Assembly: GCA_018716065.1 (NCBI GenBank)
Contig: DVKJ01000048.1
Coordinates: 1-47,946 of the forward strand
From: Candidatus Pelethosoma merdigallinarum
Lineage (GTDB): Bacteria > Bacillota_I > Bacilli_A > RF39 > UBA660
Length of the DNA stretch: 47,946 bases
Direction of reading: 5' to 3'
The notes beneath the pieces were generated by a model, which saw only the letters and a list, made by a program, of their open reading frames with translations, did not search any database and had not been told where the DNA came from. This document shows, one piece after another, positions 26,954 to 37,213 of the stretch (the first letter of the stretch is position 1; each line of letters begins with the position of its first letter). The position numbers and the translations under genes are program-made.

Positions 26954-28768
26954 ATGAAAAATATTAGAAATATTGCAATTATTGCCCATGTTGACCATGG
27001 AAAGACTACTCTTGTGGATAAGTTATTAAAAATGTCAGGAACTTTTCGTGAAAATGAACAAGTAGAAGAACGTGTGATGGATTCAAACGCGATTGAAAAA
27101 GAACGTGGAATTACGATTCTAGCTAAAACGACAGCTATTGATTATAAAGGTTGTCGTATTAATATCTTAGATACACCAGGACATGCGGACTTTGGTGGAG
27201 AAGTGGAACGTATTATGAATATGGTAGATGGTGTTTTACTAGTAGTAGATGCCTATGAAGGAACGATGCCTCAAACTCGTTTTGTATTGAAGAAAGCATT
27301 AGAGGCAGGAGTAACACCGATTGTTGTTGTGAATAAAATTGATAAGCCATCTGCTCGTCCAGAACATGTTGTGGATGAAGTGTTGGATTTATTTATTGAA
27401 TTAGGTGCGGATGAAAGTCAATTGGAATTCCCAGTTGTTTATGCGTCAGCTTTGGCAGGTACTTCTAGTTTATCTCCAGATGTAAATACTCAAGAACCAA
27501 CCATGGATCCTATTTTAGATATGATTGTGAATGATATACCAGCTCCTAAAGTAGAAGTTGATGGACCCTTCCAATTTCAACCAGCTCTTTTAGATTATAA
27601 TGACTTTGTAGGTCGTATTGGAATTGGTGTAGTAAAACGTGGACATGTAAAAGTAAATGAAATGGTTTCTTGTGTACGTTTAGATGGTAGTATTAAACAA
27701 TTTCGTATTCAAAAAATATTTGGTTATTACGGATTAAAACATTTAGAAGTTTCAGAAGCAAGTGCGGGAGACATTGTCGCTATTGCTGGATTACCAGATA
27801 TTAGTGTAGGGGAAACCATTTGTACTGTGGGACAAGAAGAAGCGTTACCTCACTTACGTATTGATGAACCAACTCTACAAATGACTTTTGGTGTTAATAC
27901 ATCTCCATTTGTAGGAAGAGAAGGTAAAATTGTAACGGCAAGAAAGATTGAAGAACGTTTACGAAAAGAAACAGAACGTGATGTTTCTCTTAAAATCGCT
28001 CCAAACGATAGTGAATCTTTTATCGTATCAGGACGTGGGGAGTTACACCTTTCTATCTTAATTGAAAATATGCGTCGTGAAGGTTTTGAATTACAAGTAT
28101 CTAAACCAGAAGTTATTATGAAAGAAATCGATGGTGTAAAATGTGAACCTTATGAAGATGTTCAAATTGATGTTCCTGAAGAATATGTAGGAAGTGTGAT
28201 TGAAGCTTTAGGTCTTCGTGAAGGTCAAATGGAAAATATGATTCATGATGAAAATCAAGTTCGCTTATTATATACCGTTCCATCTCGTGGATTAATTGGG
28301 TTTATGACCGAATTTATGACGATGACAAAGGGATATGGTATGATGAGTCATACATTTAAAGAATATCGTAAAATGGCAAGTAATCGCATTGGAGAAAGAA
28401 AACTTGGTGTTTTAGTATCTATGGAAAATGGACAAGCGACCGCCTATGCGTTAGGACAATTAGAAGATCGTGGTGTCATGTTCATTGAGCCTGGAACCGA
28501 AGTTTATGAAGGTATGATTGTGGGAGAACATAGTCATGATAATGACTTAGCGGTTAATGTGGTAAAAGGTAAAAAACTAACGAATACTCGTGCGAGTGGA
28601 AGTGATCACACCGTAGTATTAAAAAGACCTCGTGCGTTAACATTAGAGTATTGTTTAGATTATATTAATTCGGATGAATTAGTTGAAGTTACACCAGAAA
28701 ATTTCCGTATGCGTAAAAGAATATTAAATACGAATGAACGTAAAAAATATGATGCTAGAAAGAACTAA
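26954..28768 (+). CDS. typA: Translational GTPase TypA/BipA
   Basis: A ribosome-associated GTPase of the EF-G family needed for stress or cold growth and 50S assembly. About 604 aa, the usual length. G1 [11 protein letters not shown]2 RGITI, G3 [14 protein letters not shown] and G4 NKIDK are present, followed by the domain II, III and V regions and the TypA-specific C-terminal domain ([19 protein letters not shown]). ATG 26954 is preferred over the in-frame GTG at 26948, which overlaps the GGAAGTG ribosome site. Confidence 0.96.
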   Translation: MKNIRNIAIIAHVDHGKTTLVDKLLKMSGTFRENEQVEERVMDSNAIEKERGITILAKTTAIDYKGCRINILDTPGHADFGGEVERIMNMVDGVLLVVDAYEGTMPQTRFVLKKALEAGVTPIVVVNKIDKPSARPEHVVDEVLDLFIELGADESQLEFPVVYASALAGTSSLSPDVNTQEPTMDPILDMIVNDIPAPKVEVDGPFQFQPALLDYNDFVGRIGIGVVKRGHVKVNEMVSCVRLDGSIKQFRIQKIFGYYGLKHLEVSEASAGDIVAIAGLPDISVGETICTVGQEEALPHLRIDEPTLQMTFGVNTSPFVGREGKIVTARKIEERLRKETERDVSLKIAPNDSESFIVSGRGELHLSILIENMRREGFELQVSKPEVIMKEIDGVKCEPYEDVQIDVPEEYVGSVIEALGLREGQMENMIHDENQVRLLYTVPSRGLIGFMTEFMTMTKGYGMMSHTFKEYRKMASNRIGERKLGVLVSMENGQATAYALGQLEDRGVMFIEPGTEVYEGMIVGEHSHDNDLAVNVVKGKKLTNTRASGSDHTVVLKRPRALTLEYCLDYINSDELVEVTPENFRMRKRILNTNERKKYDARKN

Positions 28769-28988
28769 TATTGGTTCTTTTTTGTTTTTGATAAATAGTC
28801 CAAGTATGGGACATTATGCCTCAACAATTGTATATAAAATAAGTAGTAGTTTTCTCTCTAAACGAGCAGGAATGGATGAACATTTTAGGAGTGAAAAGAC
28901 TTTTTTTATAATCTTCGTGATTTCATTTGACAAAATTTCATACGCATGGTTTAATAATAATAGAGTATAATAAGGGTTTGGTGAAGTT

Positions 28989-31232
28989 ATGAAAAAATTT
29001 TTGAAATGGGCATCTGTTTGTAATTTAATTGTTGGTGGTTTAATTTTACTGACTTGTCTTACAACATATTCCCCAATGATATTTGTTTTGGGAGTAGTTG
29101 AACTCGTTTTAGGTTTTTATTATGCCCAATGTGCCAATCAAGAAGTTTATACGTTATATCAAAATAGAGGAGTCTTATTATTAGTTGGAATTCTAAACTT
29201 TATTCCTAACTTTATTTCTTCTGTCTTTGTATTTACTGCGTATGATAAAATACGTATAGAGTATAAAAAAGGAAATTATAAGAAAAAAAGAATTTCTAAA
29301 AAACGTCAAGAACAAATTAAATTAAATCGTATTTTAAATGTTGGTGTGGGACTTGTTTTACTTGCTGGATATTTATTCTTAAATTCAACAATAACAGTAA
29401 AACAACCATGGTTTTTAGTACTTGTAATGTTATTATTCTCAGGAATCTTTTATGCATTATATTTATTTAATCATAAACATATTCAAAATCAGTATTCATT
29501 ATGGGTTTATCACATTTTATCTATGTTTTTCTTACTTGTTGGATATTTTGGTATTGGAAAATATGGTTTGTTTGGTGAATGGTTTAGTTTTGCAGGGGAA
29601 GGAAAAGATATTGTTTTAATGTTATTCTTTTTACTTCTTTCCTTTCTATCTTGGTATTCTTATCAAGTATTTAAAAATAAAGCTTATTTATATGGTGTAT
29701 ATGCAGGATTCTTTCTTGCCCCAATCTATTACTTAGGATACACTAATGTAGATATGTATGTGATTGTTTTAGCTATGAGTTTAGTACTTACGATTGTAAG
29801 TATGTTAGAAATAAAAAATACGGATATTCAAAGTACTTTTCGTCAATTTTTAAAAGTTGCTAGTTATATATTAGTCTTTGCACTCATTATAGGTACGAGT
29901 GTACAAAATTCAGTGATTTATATTTTAGCAGTCATTTTAAGTTTGTGTAACCTTTATTATTTAAATGTATATCACGCGACAAAAACGTCTACGATTCTTA
30001 CGACGGTATTCGCATTATGTTTATGTCCATCTATTATTTTCCATTTACATTTTGATGCGACTGTGAATATCTCTGTTTTACTTTTAAGTTATGCTTTATT
30101 ATTTATTGCTTTATTGTTAAATAAAGAGACAAAAAGCGATAGTTTCTTTCATCGTACGAGTATGATTGGACTAAATTTTTATGCACTATTTATCTATATC
30201 TTTAGTTTTGCAGCTTCTTTCTTAGCTCCAGTCTTAGTGTCTCTTGTCGCATTGTTCTTCCATTTTGTTTATCTTTCTATTTACGATCATAAAATGTATG
30301 CGGAATATTACTTACAACCATTAAAACTTGGTTTATTACTATATGCATGTTTCTATTTCTTAAGAATTTTTGATGCTTCTATTATATTTACTGTTATTAG
30401 TATCGTATTCTTAGTGGCAGGATGCCTAACGGTCGAAAAGAAATTAAAATGGACTTATTTACTAACCTTATTTGCGACTTTAATGTTAGCTTTCATTATG
30501 ACAGTTTATACAGGAAATAAAATTGGTGGATTTGTATTATTGGTAGTTACACTTGCGTATACCTATTATATTCGAAATAATAAAGATACTTACATCAAAA
30601 GTCTTTACCCAGCTGCGTATGTCATATTAATACTATTCTTCTATGAATTCCTTTCTATTGAAAATATCTTCCAATTCCAACCAATTTATAATCATATTCT
30701 TGTAATGTTAGCTTTAGTTAGTGGATTATTTATGAATACGAAGGATAAACAACTATTACAAGTAACATCTCTTGCCTTCTTATTCCCAATGATCAATATC
30801 TTATTGGATTTGAATAAATATTTCTTTATGCAAGATATATTTGTAAACCTATTATCTATAGTATTAGTATTATTATTGTGTGAAAAAGGAATTCGAAATG
30901 ATCGTGATAAAAATATAGTTTCTACTTTATTTATTGCTTTATTATTAATTAATATTATATTTACCAATGTGCCATATGTATCTATATATGTCAGTATTGT
31001 AACCGTATTATTAATGTTCTTTAGTATTTATCGTCCTGCATACAACACGTTATTTGTGGTTTCTATAGGTGCGTTTATATTGAACATTATGCTTTATTTG
31101 GAAAACATTTTAGCGATTATTCCATTATGGATTTACTTATTAATAATGGGACTTCTCGTGATTGGTTTAGTTACTTATCAAGAAACACATAAAGGAAAAA
31201 AGAAAACAAGAAGAAAGAAAAGTAAAAAATAA
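28989..31232 (+). CDS. Large polytopic membrane protein
   Basis: A 747-aa protein that is almost wholly hydrophobic, with about 20 predicted membrane segments. Residues 1-80 hold two or three of them, then a basic loop (YKKGNYKKKRISKKRQEQ), then a long series of segments and a Lys/Arg-rich tail. The layout recalls DUF2157/DUF2339-type membrane proteins, but no motif decides it. Promoter TTGACA 28928-28933 and TTTAAT 28951-28956 (17-base spacer). The 220 bases before it (28769-28988) hold a weak hairpin after typA and this promoter; I see no gene there. Confidence 0.7.
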   Translation: MKKFLKWASVCNLIVGGLILLTCLTTYSPMIFVLGVVELVLGFYYAQCANQEVYTLYQNRGVLLLVGILNFIPNFISSVFVFTAYDKIRIEYKKGNYKKKRISKKRQEQIKLNRILNVGVGLVLLAGYLFLNSTITVKQPWFLVLVMLLFSGIFYALYLFNHKHIQNQYSLWVYHILSMFFLLVGYFGIGKYGLFGEWFSFAGEGKDIVLMLFFLLLSFLSWYSYQVFKNKAYLYGVYAGFFLAPIYYLGYTNVDMYVIVLAMSLVLTIVSMLEIKNTDIQSTFRQFLKVASYILVFALIIGTSVQNSVIYILAVILSLCNLYYLNVYHATKTSTILTTVFALCLCPSIIFHLHFDATVNISVLLLSYALLFIALLLNKETKSDSFFHRTSMIGLNFYALFIYIFSFAASFLAPVLVSLVALFFHFVYLSIYDHKMYAEYYLQPLKLGLLLYACFYFLRIFDASIIFTVISIVFLVAGCLTVEKKLKWTYLLTLFATLMLAFIMTVYTGNKIGGFVLLVVTLAYTYYIRNNKDTYIKSLYPAAYVILILFFYEFLSIENIFQFQPIYNHILVMLALVSGLFMNTKDKQLLQVTSLAFLFPMINILLDLNKYFFMQDIFVNLLSIVLVLLLCEKGIRNDRDKNIVSTLFIALLLINIIFTNVPYVSIYVSIVTVLLMFFSIYRPAYNTLFVVSIGAFILNIMLYLENILAIIPLWIYLLIMGLLVIGLVTYQETHKGKKKTRRKKSKK

Positions 31233-31235
31233 CCT

Positions 31236-31292
31236 AAGAGGAAAGATTTTTTAAGAAAAAGTTGTTCTTAGAATTATCTTCCTCTTTTTCTT
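31236..31292 (+). terminator. Rho-independent terminator
   Basis: AAGAGGAAAGAT pairs with ATCTTCCTCTT (one bulged A), T5 tail. Confidence 0.75.
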
Positions 31293-31352
31293 CTCTTTAC
31301 TTCTTAAAAGGTTTAAGATATAATAAATGTATAAGAATAGAGGAGGGAAAAC

Positions 31353-32141
31353 ATGAATTTGGATGGAAAAATTGCGGTCGTAACAGGTGGAGCCATGGGT
31401 AATGGTTTAGGAATTGTTCAAGTATTCTTAAAATTAGGTGCGACCGTAGTTATTTTAGATCGTGATGATAAGTTAGGGGAAACCTTACATCAATTACGTC
31501 AAACTTATTCAAATGTAATTGGATATAAAGTAGATATTACGGATCGTGATTTAGTTAATCGTTGTGTGAAAGCTATTATTGATAAATATGGTCGTATTGA
31601 TATTTTAGTGAATAATGCGGGAGTTGCTAAATTGGTACGTTTTGAAGAAATGACACCAGAAGTTCGTGATTTCCATATTGATGTCAATATCAAAGGAACA
31701 TGGAATGTAACGCAAGCCGTTTATCCTTATATGGTAAAACAAAAATACGGAAAGATTGTTAATTTATCAAGTGTAACGGGACCTAAAGTAGCGGACGCTG
31801 GAGAAGTTGCCTATGCGACCACGAAAGCAGCTTTAATTGGATTTACAAAAGGACTTGCGATGGAAGGTGTTGAACATGGTATTAATGTCAATGCCATATT
31901 GCCTGGGTATATTATGACCCCTATGGTAGAAGGGATTGCGAAAGATACTGATGCGAATAATCCAGATAGTGTAGTGAAAGGGATCGCAGACGGTATTCCA
32001 ATGGGACGCTTAGGTACGATTGAAGAGCTTGGTAATTTAGCAGCTTTCTTAGCTAGTGATGCTTCTAGTTATATCACTGGTTCAGAATTTGTCATTGATG
32101 GAGCTTCGACTTTGCCTGAAACAAAGAGTGTTGGTGTATAA
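31353..32141 (+). CDS. ucpA: Short-chain dehydrogenase/reductase, UcpA-like
   Basis: A 262-aa NAD(P)-dependent oxidoreductase. The Rossmann motif is VTGGAMGNGLG at the N-terminus, NNAG near residue 88, catalytic Ser in SSVTG and the YATTK pair near residue 155. The GYIMTPM segment and the ending DGASTLPET are close to enterobacterial UcpA, whose substrate is not well defined. ATG follows GGAGGG; a TATAAT box lies near 31318. Single gene. Sugar-alcohol dehydrogenases of the same family are the alternative. Confidence 0.85.
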   Translation: MNLDGKIAVVTGGAMGNGLGIVQVFLKLGATVVILDRDDKLGETLHQLRQTYSNVIGYKVDITDRDLVNRCVKAIIDKYGRIDILVNNAGVAKLVRFEEMTPEVRDFHIDVNIKGTWNVTQAVYPYMVKQKYGKIVNLSSVTGPKVADAGEVAYATTKAALIGFTKGLAMEGVEHGINVNAILPGYIMTPMVEGIAKDTDANNPDSVVKGIADGIPMGRLGTIEELGNLAAFLASDASSYITGSEFVIDGASTLPETKSVGV

Positions 32142-32207
32142 AGAGGGAGACCTCTTTTTTTCTATCGCTTTTTGTGATACAATGAAACAGCGAAATGAGG
32201 TGAGAAC

Positions 32208-33827
32208 ATGCGAGGAGAAAATCTTTGGTTATCGTTTGGAACGGAACAAATTTATGAAGGAGCAAATTTCCTGATTCATGATCGAGATAAAGTAGGAATT
32301 GTTGGTGTGAATGGAGCAGGAAAAACAACCCTATTTAAAGTAATATTAGGTATTCAAGAATTAGATCAAGGTCGCATTATCATACCTAATAAAAAAAGAA
32401 TTGGTTATCTACCTCAGGAGATTATTCTAGAAGATAAAGATACCACCGTATTTGAATACTTGATGAGTGCTCGCCCGATCGAATCTTTAGAACAAAAACT
32501 AACGGACTTATATGAAAAAGTAGCTGTTGCTCCAGAAAAAGAACAAAAAAAGATTTTAAAAGCCATCGCAAACACCCAAGAAAAATTAGAATATTATGAT
32601 TATTACCAAGCTGAAAATATTCTATTTGAACTATTGGAACATATGCAGATAGATGGAAACTTGTTAGATATGAAACTGATGGATTTAAGTGGAGGACAAA
32701 AATCAAAGATTGCCTTTGCTCACTTACTTTATTCAAAACCAGAAATTTTGTTATTAGATGAACCAACAAACCATTTAGACGTAAACACAAGAGAATTTAT
32801 TACGAGTTATTTAAAGAATTATCAAGGAATGGTTTTAATTATTTCTCACGATGTTCCCTTCTTAGATCAAATTACAACCAAGACTTTACATTTAGATAAA
32901 CTTACAAAACAAATGAAGTTATATGATGGAAATTATTCTACTTATTTAAAAAAAGCTAAAGCAGAAGCGGAAGCCAAAGAACGATTGATTCAAAAACAAG
33001 AACGAGAAGAACAAAAATTAAGAGACATTGTCTTGTTATATTCTAATTCAAGTGGCAAGAGAAAACGTATGGCTCAAAGCCGTGAAAAACAACTTAATAA
33101 AATGATGAAACAGCATATTGAACGAGATAAGGTATATAAAAGAGTTAAACTTCGTATTCAGCCTGAACGGGAAGGTTCTAAAATACCAGTTAAAGTCAAT
33201 AATATTACATTTGCTTATCCAAATAGTAATACCCTTATTCATAATTTATCTTTTTTAGTCAATAATCGCGAACGTTTCTTAATTGTTGGAGAAAATGGAG
33301 TAGGGAAAAGTACGTTATTAAAATTATTAGTAGGTATTTTAAAACCATTAGAAGGTAACATTTGGTTTGGAAATAAAACAGACTTAGCTTATTATGCTCA
33401 AGAACAAGAGAACTTAGATCTACAAAAGACGGTTTTAGAGAATGTAGATCAAGCAGGGATGAGTGAGAAAGAATTGCGTACCATTTTAGGAAGTTTTCTT
33501 TTCCATGGTGATGATGTCTTTAAAAAAGTAGAGGTATTATCTCCTGGAGAAAAGGCTAGGATTTCTCTATGTAAAGTTATGTTAGAAAAAGCTAATTTAT
33601 TATTATTAGACGAACCTACGAACCATTTAGATCCCGAAACACAAAGTATTATTGGCGATAATTTTAAAGATTATGAAGGAACTATTATTCTGGTTAGTCA
33701 TAACGCATCTTTTGTTGAAAAGATTGGGATTGATCGTATGTTGATTCTGCCATCCGGTAAGATCACGAATTATAATGAAGATTTACTAAACTATTATTAT
33801 CAATTAAATGAGAAAAAGAATCACTAA
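32208..33827 (+). CDS. ABC-F ATPase, housekeeping type
   Basis: A 539-aa twin-ATPase. Walker A GVNGAGKTT (about 35) and GENGVGKST (about 360), signatures LSGGQKSK and LSPGEKAR, and two Walker B motifs LLLLDEPTNHLD, both intact, unlike the ABC-F at 4211. The linker (about 245-320) is charged and helical. The N-terminus lacks the usual first few strand residues. Likely an Uup/YdiF-like translation factor and not a resistance gene: no leader ORF is seen. ATG follows GAGGTGAG. Confidence 0.88.
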   Translation: MRGENLWLSFGTEQIYEGANFLIHDRDKVGIVGVNGAGKTTLFKVILGIQELDQGRIIIPNKKRIGYLPQEIILEDKDTTVFEYLMSARPIESLEQKLTDLYEKVAVAPEKEQKKILKAIANTQEKLEYYDYYQAENILFELLEHMQIDGNLLDMKLMDLSGGQKSKIAFAHLLYSKPEILLLDEPTNHLDVNTREFITSYLKNYQGMVLIISHDVPFLDQITTKTLHLDKLTKQMKLYDGNYSTYLKKAKAEAEAKERLIQKQEREEQKLRDIVLLYSNSSGKRKRMAQSREKQLNKMMKQHIERDKVYKRVKLRIQPEREGSKIPVKVNNITFAYPNSNTLIHNLSFLVNNRERFLIVGENGVGKSTLLKLLVGILKPLEGNIWFGNKTDLAYYAQEQENLDLQKTVLENVDQAGMSEKELRTILGSFLFHGDDVFKKVEVLSPGEKARISLCKVMLEKANLLLLDEPTNHLDPETQSIIGDNFKDYEGTIILVSHNASFVEKIGIDRMLILPSGKITNYNEDLLNYYYQLNEKKNH

Positions 33828-33862
33828 AAAACACTTTCGTTATAAAATGTAAAGTGTTTTTA
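33828..33862. terminator. Bidirectional terminator
   Basis: AAAACACTTT pairs with AAAGTGTTTT across a 13-base loop; T-runs on both strands. It separates the plus-strand ABC-F from the minus-strand Nudix genes and overlaps the stop region of the latter. Confidence 0.85.
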
Positions 33863-34711
33863 ATAACCTTGTTTTACCATCAATTCAAACTTGCCATTCT
33901 TTCTTTGATAGATTGCACCTATATTGTTTTCTTGATCTATTAGTTCTAATCGAAGAATTTCATCCATAGGCAAATCATCGGATAAATGATAAATTCCATC
34001 TGCACTTTGATAAGTATAACGAGAGCGTTCATGGGTTAAAAGATTAAAATTTATTAGTTGATTTTTATCTAAGTGATCAGAATAATCAGCATAATATTCT
34101 AATAAAAAACGATAATCATTTCCTGCAAGACTATATTCAATCTCTCCATTTTTGTTTATACTTATGAGCAAGAAATCAATATTCCCAGTTTTTGTATAGT
34201 CGTTTTCTATGTTTTTTACATATTGATTTATTTTATCTTCTATATTTAAATCATGTATTTTTTTGGAAAGCCTTTCTAAGAAAATACTTTGATTTTTTGT
34301 AATTTTTGATTTAGCTTCTTCTAATGAAAACCAATTTATTTGATCCATTTCAGGAAATGTTTCTATTTTACTAGAACGAGGAGGCCATTCCATCGTAAAG
34401 GTATTACTTGTGAATAACTCTATACTTGGATTTTGTTCTGTTGCCCATATATGAATGATTTTGTTAGAAGTTTTATGAGTATCTAAATCAATAAAAGATT
34501 TTGTAGAATCTATAGTAATACCTGTTTCTTCTTTCAACTCTCTTATTGCAGCTTCAAATTCTTTTTCCTCGTTTTCTACTTCCCCTTTAGGAATCGACCA
34601 AGCACCTTGATCTTTATGTTTCCATAGAGGTCCACCAAAATGGGTTAGTAAAACTTCCGTTTTATTATGATTCATACGATAAACTAAAATTCCAGTACTT
34701 TTCTTAACCAT
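33860..34711 (-). CDS. Nudix hydrolase with an extra C-terminal domain
   Basis: A 283-aa protein. Residues 1-145 are a Nudix domain with the box GEVENEEKEFEAAIRELKEE followed by TGI, all catalytic Glu and Arg residues present, and a preceding QGAWSIPKG. Residues about 160-283 form a separate beta/alpha region (SLAGNDYRFLLEYYADYSDH, then ERSRYTYQSADG) that I do not recognise. Such enzymes hydrolyse nucleoside diphosphates linked to a moiety X; the substrate is unknown. It starts four bases after the upstream Nudix gene ends, so the two form one operon. Confidence 0.8.
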   Translation of the reverse strand: MVKKSTGILVYRMNHNKTEVLLTHFGGPLWKHKDQGAWSIPKGEVENEEKEFEAAIRELKEETGITIDSTKSFIDLDTHKTSNKIIHIWATEQNPSIELFTSNTFTMEWPPRSSKIETFPEMDQINWFSLEEAKSKITKNQSIFLERLSKKIHDLNIEDKINQYVKNIENDYTKTGNIDFLLISINKNGEIEYSLAGNDYRFLLEYYADYSDHLDKNQLINFNLLTHERSRYTYQSADGIYHLSDDLPMDEILRLELIDQENNIGAIYQRKNGKFELMVKQGY

Positions 34712-34715
34712 ATTT

Positions 34716-35195
34716 TTACTCCTGTTCTCCTTTTAAATTTTGTTTCCAATATTTCTTTAACTTTAAATAGATTGGCTTTCTAAAAGAGATAGTCTTTTCA
34801 ATGAGTTTATCCATGGTCATCCAAGTATAACTCCTAAATTCAGGTTCTTGTGTTTTGATATTAATATCTTGATCTTCCCCAATAAACTCAAATAGGAACC
34901 ACTTTTGAACTTGTCCACGTCCGGTTCTTAATGATTGTTTATCATAATCAAGTTCATACGCTAGCCACTCAGGATAAGTATCAATCAGTTTAAGGTGTTG
35001 AGGAAGAATACTGGTTTCTTCTGTTAATTCTCGGTATATAGCATCCAGTGGCTTCTCATCAATTTCTAGTCCTCCTTGTGGAAACTGCCAAGCATTTTTG
35101 ATGTGGATTCGCTCAAAAGCTAGTACTTCTCCTTTTTGATTGATGAGAACAGCTCCAACACCCGCTCTAAAAACATTATTATAAAGTGGATTCAT
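34716..35195 (-). CDS. RppH-like Nudix hydrolase
   Basis: A 159-aa protein with the Nudix box GGLEIDEKPLDAIYRELTEE after WQFPQ, and the GQVQKWFLFEF strand that is typical of RppH/Ap4A hydrolases. RppH removes pyrophosphate from mRNA 5' ends and starts decay; Bacillus has an unrelated-looking YtkD/BsRppH, so naming is by motif only. Start ATG at 35195 follows AGGATGTG-type ribosome site on the minus strand. It is the first gene of a Nudix pair. Confidence 0.75.
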   Translation of the reverse strand: MNPLYNNVFRAGVGAVLINQKGEVLAFERIHIKNAWQFPQGGLEIDEKPLDAIYRELTEETSILPQHLKLIDTYPEWLAYELDYDKQSLRTGRGQVQKWFLFEFIGEDQDINIKTQEPEFRSYTWMTMDKLIEKTISFRKPIYLKLKKYWKQNLKGEQE

Positions 35196-35236
35196 ATCTT
35201 CACATCCTCTCCTCTTTATTATAACGTAGATTGGTT

Positions 35237-35947
35237 CTATTGGGTTGTTTTTTCGGTTTTAAAAATCATTTTATTTTGATTTTCATCAATCATTGGAATA
35301 ATCGAAAAGGCGGTGTGATACTGATTTTCAAATGAAATACGTATATTTTCATAGTTTAATCGTTTTTGAATATAGATCGTACTATTTTCTTTAAGATAAC
35401 CGTTGTGATAAATCAAGCGTTGATCTTGGAACTTTTCTTTTTCCCAAGTCCCTGCATGGACACTAAAGTTGGTTACAAACTTGTGAAATGTTAATTTAAT
35501 ATACTTATCACTATCTTCTACTTTAATTAATTCAGTTTGATCATCTTGAGAAAAATCTGTTGTTAATTCAATCTTATAAAAAGAGTCATCTTCATATAAA
35601 TGAGGTAACTGATCTAAATAATTTTGTAATTTTTGCACATATTTGTTAGAGGCATAGTAATATTGATCATTCGTTTTAATCTTCAGTTTCTTTTTATCTG
35701 TGGAAAACATTACATAATAGAGGTCCTTTTTAGTTGTAAGAGTTAAAGTGTGTTCATAATCACCTTTCATTTCTCTTTTGGTAAAGTTCATTTTATTTAG
35801 TAATTTCGCAATTTCAGAATAATTATGAGGACTAATATCTAAGGTATCATAATGAATATCTAAAATATATTCTTTTTTTAATTGAAACAATTTGGTTGAA
35901 CAGCCTACACATAGCAAAATCAATAATAGAAGAATTGTCTTTTTCAT
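35237..35947 (-). CDS. Putative lipoprotein
   Basis: A 236-aa protein with a signal peptide ending in the lipobox LCVGC near residue 16, so it should be lipid-anchored outside the cell. The rest is a beta-rich domain of about 210 residues without recognised motifs. The ribosome site GAGGTGAAC precedes ATG. It is separated from the Nudix pair by about 40 bases and from cotJC by about 60; co-transcription with the coat genes is possible. Confidence 0.7.
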   Translation of the reverse strand: MKKTILLLLILLCVGCSTKLFQLKKEYILDIHYDTLDISPHNYSEIAKLLNKMNFTKREMKGDYEHTLTLTTKKDLYYVMFSTDKKKLKIKTNDQYYYASNKYVQKLQNYLDQLPHLYEDDSFYKIELTTDFSQDDQTELIKVEDSDKYIKLTFHKFVTNFSVHAGTWEKEKFQDQRLIYHNGYLKENSTIYIQKRLNYENIRISFENQYHTAFSIIPMIDENQNKMIFKTEKTTQ

Positions 35948-36005
35948 AGTTCACCTCTATTTTTAATATTTATAAAAATGATTATTTTATGCATAAAAAA
36001 AGATA

Positions 36006-36590
36006 TTATTCATATCTTTTCATGTCACCTGTTCCTATTTTCTTTTTTAAGTAATAATCACGTAATTCTTTAAAACGTTCATAGTGTACAATCTCTCTTT
36101 GACGTAAAAAGGAAAGTGGTCCTAAAACATCAGGATCATTGGTCATATCCATTAGGTGTTCATAAGTAGCTCGGGCTCGTTGTTCTGCGCCCATGTTACT
36201 TTCTAGATTGGCAATCGCATCTCCAGCTGTTTTAATATAAGTCATGGTAAAAGGAACGCCATTCGCATCACTTGGAAATAAATCAGTTCCAAATTGAGCA
36301 TAATTTGCCCCTAATCCAGCTTCTTCTAGTTCTCTAATAGACGCTCCACGCATTAACTGATAAATCATCGAACAGATCATTTCAACATGGGCAAGTTCTT
36401 CTGTCCCAATATCCGTAAGCAAAGCTTTTCCACGATCATCTGGCATAGTATAACGTTGATTAAGATATTGGAAAGCGGCAGAAAGTTCTCCAGCAGGTCC
36501 ACCATATTGAGTTAAAAGATATTTTGCCATACGTAAATCTTTATTTTTAATATTTACAGGATACTGTAATTTCTTTTGATAAATCCACAT
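36006..36590 (-). CDS. cotJC: Spore coat protein CotJC, manganese-catalase type
   Basis: A 194-aa inner spore-coat protein of the manganese catalase fold. MWIYQKKLQYPVNIKNKD, TQYGGPAGELSA, LLTDIGTEELAHVEM (metal-ligand Glu and His) and LRQREIVHYERF are conserved and the ligands are present. The start is ATG 36590 after AGGAGGAT; a longer frame runs into the upstream gene and is not used. It follows the CotJB gene by ten bases in one operon. Confidence 0.93.
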   Translation of the reverse strand: MWIYQKKLQYPVNIKNKDLRMAKYLLTQYGGPAGELSAAFQYLNQRYTMPDDRGKALLTDIGTEELAHVEMICSMIYQLMRGASIRELEEAGLGANYAQFGTDLFPSDANGVPFTMTYIKTAGDAIANLESNMGAEQRARATYEHLMDMTNDPDVLGPLSFLRQREIVHYERFKELRDYYLKKKIGTGDMKRYE

Positions 36591-36600
36591 AATTATCCTC

Positions 36601-37083
36601 CTATTTATTTTCCCATGGCCATGGTGATTGATTCCATGCCCACATTTCTGTGTTATCAGACGCACTACTATTTACAAATAGCGGTCCATATTTCTTTTCA
36701 TATTCTCCAGTTGCTTTGTTTGCTTGTTTGCGATATTCGTTAAACAAACGAATCATTTCTGAATCTCTTGGATGTACATCAAGATATAAGTTTAGATCAT
36801 GAGCCGCAAACCCTAATGAGTCAATGTAAGTTAATAATTGAGCTTGATCATTCATAGGTTCTACTTGGTAAGGACGAGGTAATTTGTAACCTTGATAGAG
36901 TCCACGGAATAGATTACCACGAATAAAACCTTCATATGGTTTAAATAGATCATGATTTATTTTTTGTTCATCAATGACTGGATTAATATTGGTATTCATA
37001 TTAAAATTCCAGTTTCGATCTTCCATTGCGTTATTATTTGGTATAGCTCGATAATAATTTTGAAAGTCGTTATAGTTATTCAT
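36601..37083 (-). CDS. cotJB: Spore coat protein CotJB with a CotJA-like N-terminus
   Basis: A 160-aa protein. The C-terminal 90 residues are CotJB: LLTYIDSLGFAAHDLNLYLD, HPRDSEMIRLFNEYRKQA, YEKKYGPLFV and a final WPWENK. Before it lies a CotJA-like stretch (KPYEGFIRGNLFRGLYQGYK) and about 40 Asn-rich residues. In Bacillus CotJA and CotJB are separate genes, so this looks like a fusion. It is the promoter-proximal gene of cotJB-cotJC. On the minus strand CATACACA (37124-37131) resembles a sigma-E -10 box. Confidence 0.85.
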   Translation of the reverse strand: MNNYNDFQNYYRAIPNNNAMEDRNWNFNMNTNINPVIDEQKINHDLFKPYEGFIRGNLFRGLYQGYKLPRPYQVEPMNDQAQLLTYIDSLGFAAHDLNLYLDVHPRDSEMIRLFNEYRKQANKATGEYEKKYGPLFVNSSASDNTEMWAWNQSPWPWENK

Positions 37084-37213
37084 ATCAATTCCCCCTCACC
37101 ATAAAATATGTAACTGAGACTTTTGTGTATGGGCATAAAACCTAAAGTGATATTTTTTTGTAACAAGTACTTGTCAATATCATCTTTTTTTGGTAAAATA
37201 TTAAATGTCTTAT

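Noticed and set aside
28734-28970. 78-aa ORF after typA
   Set aside because: It starts inside typA in another frame, has no ribosome site and odd composition; treated as chance.
32422-32790. 122-aa ORF on the minus strand inside the second ABC-F gene
   Set aside because: Antisense shadow of conserved ABC motifs.
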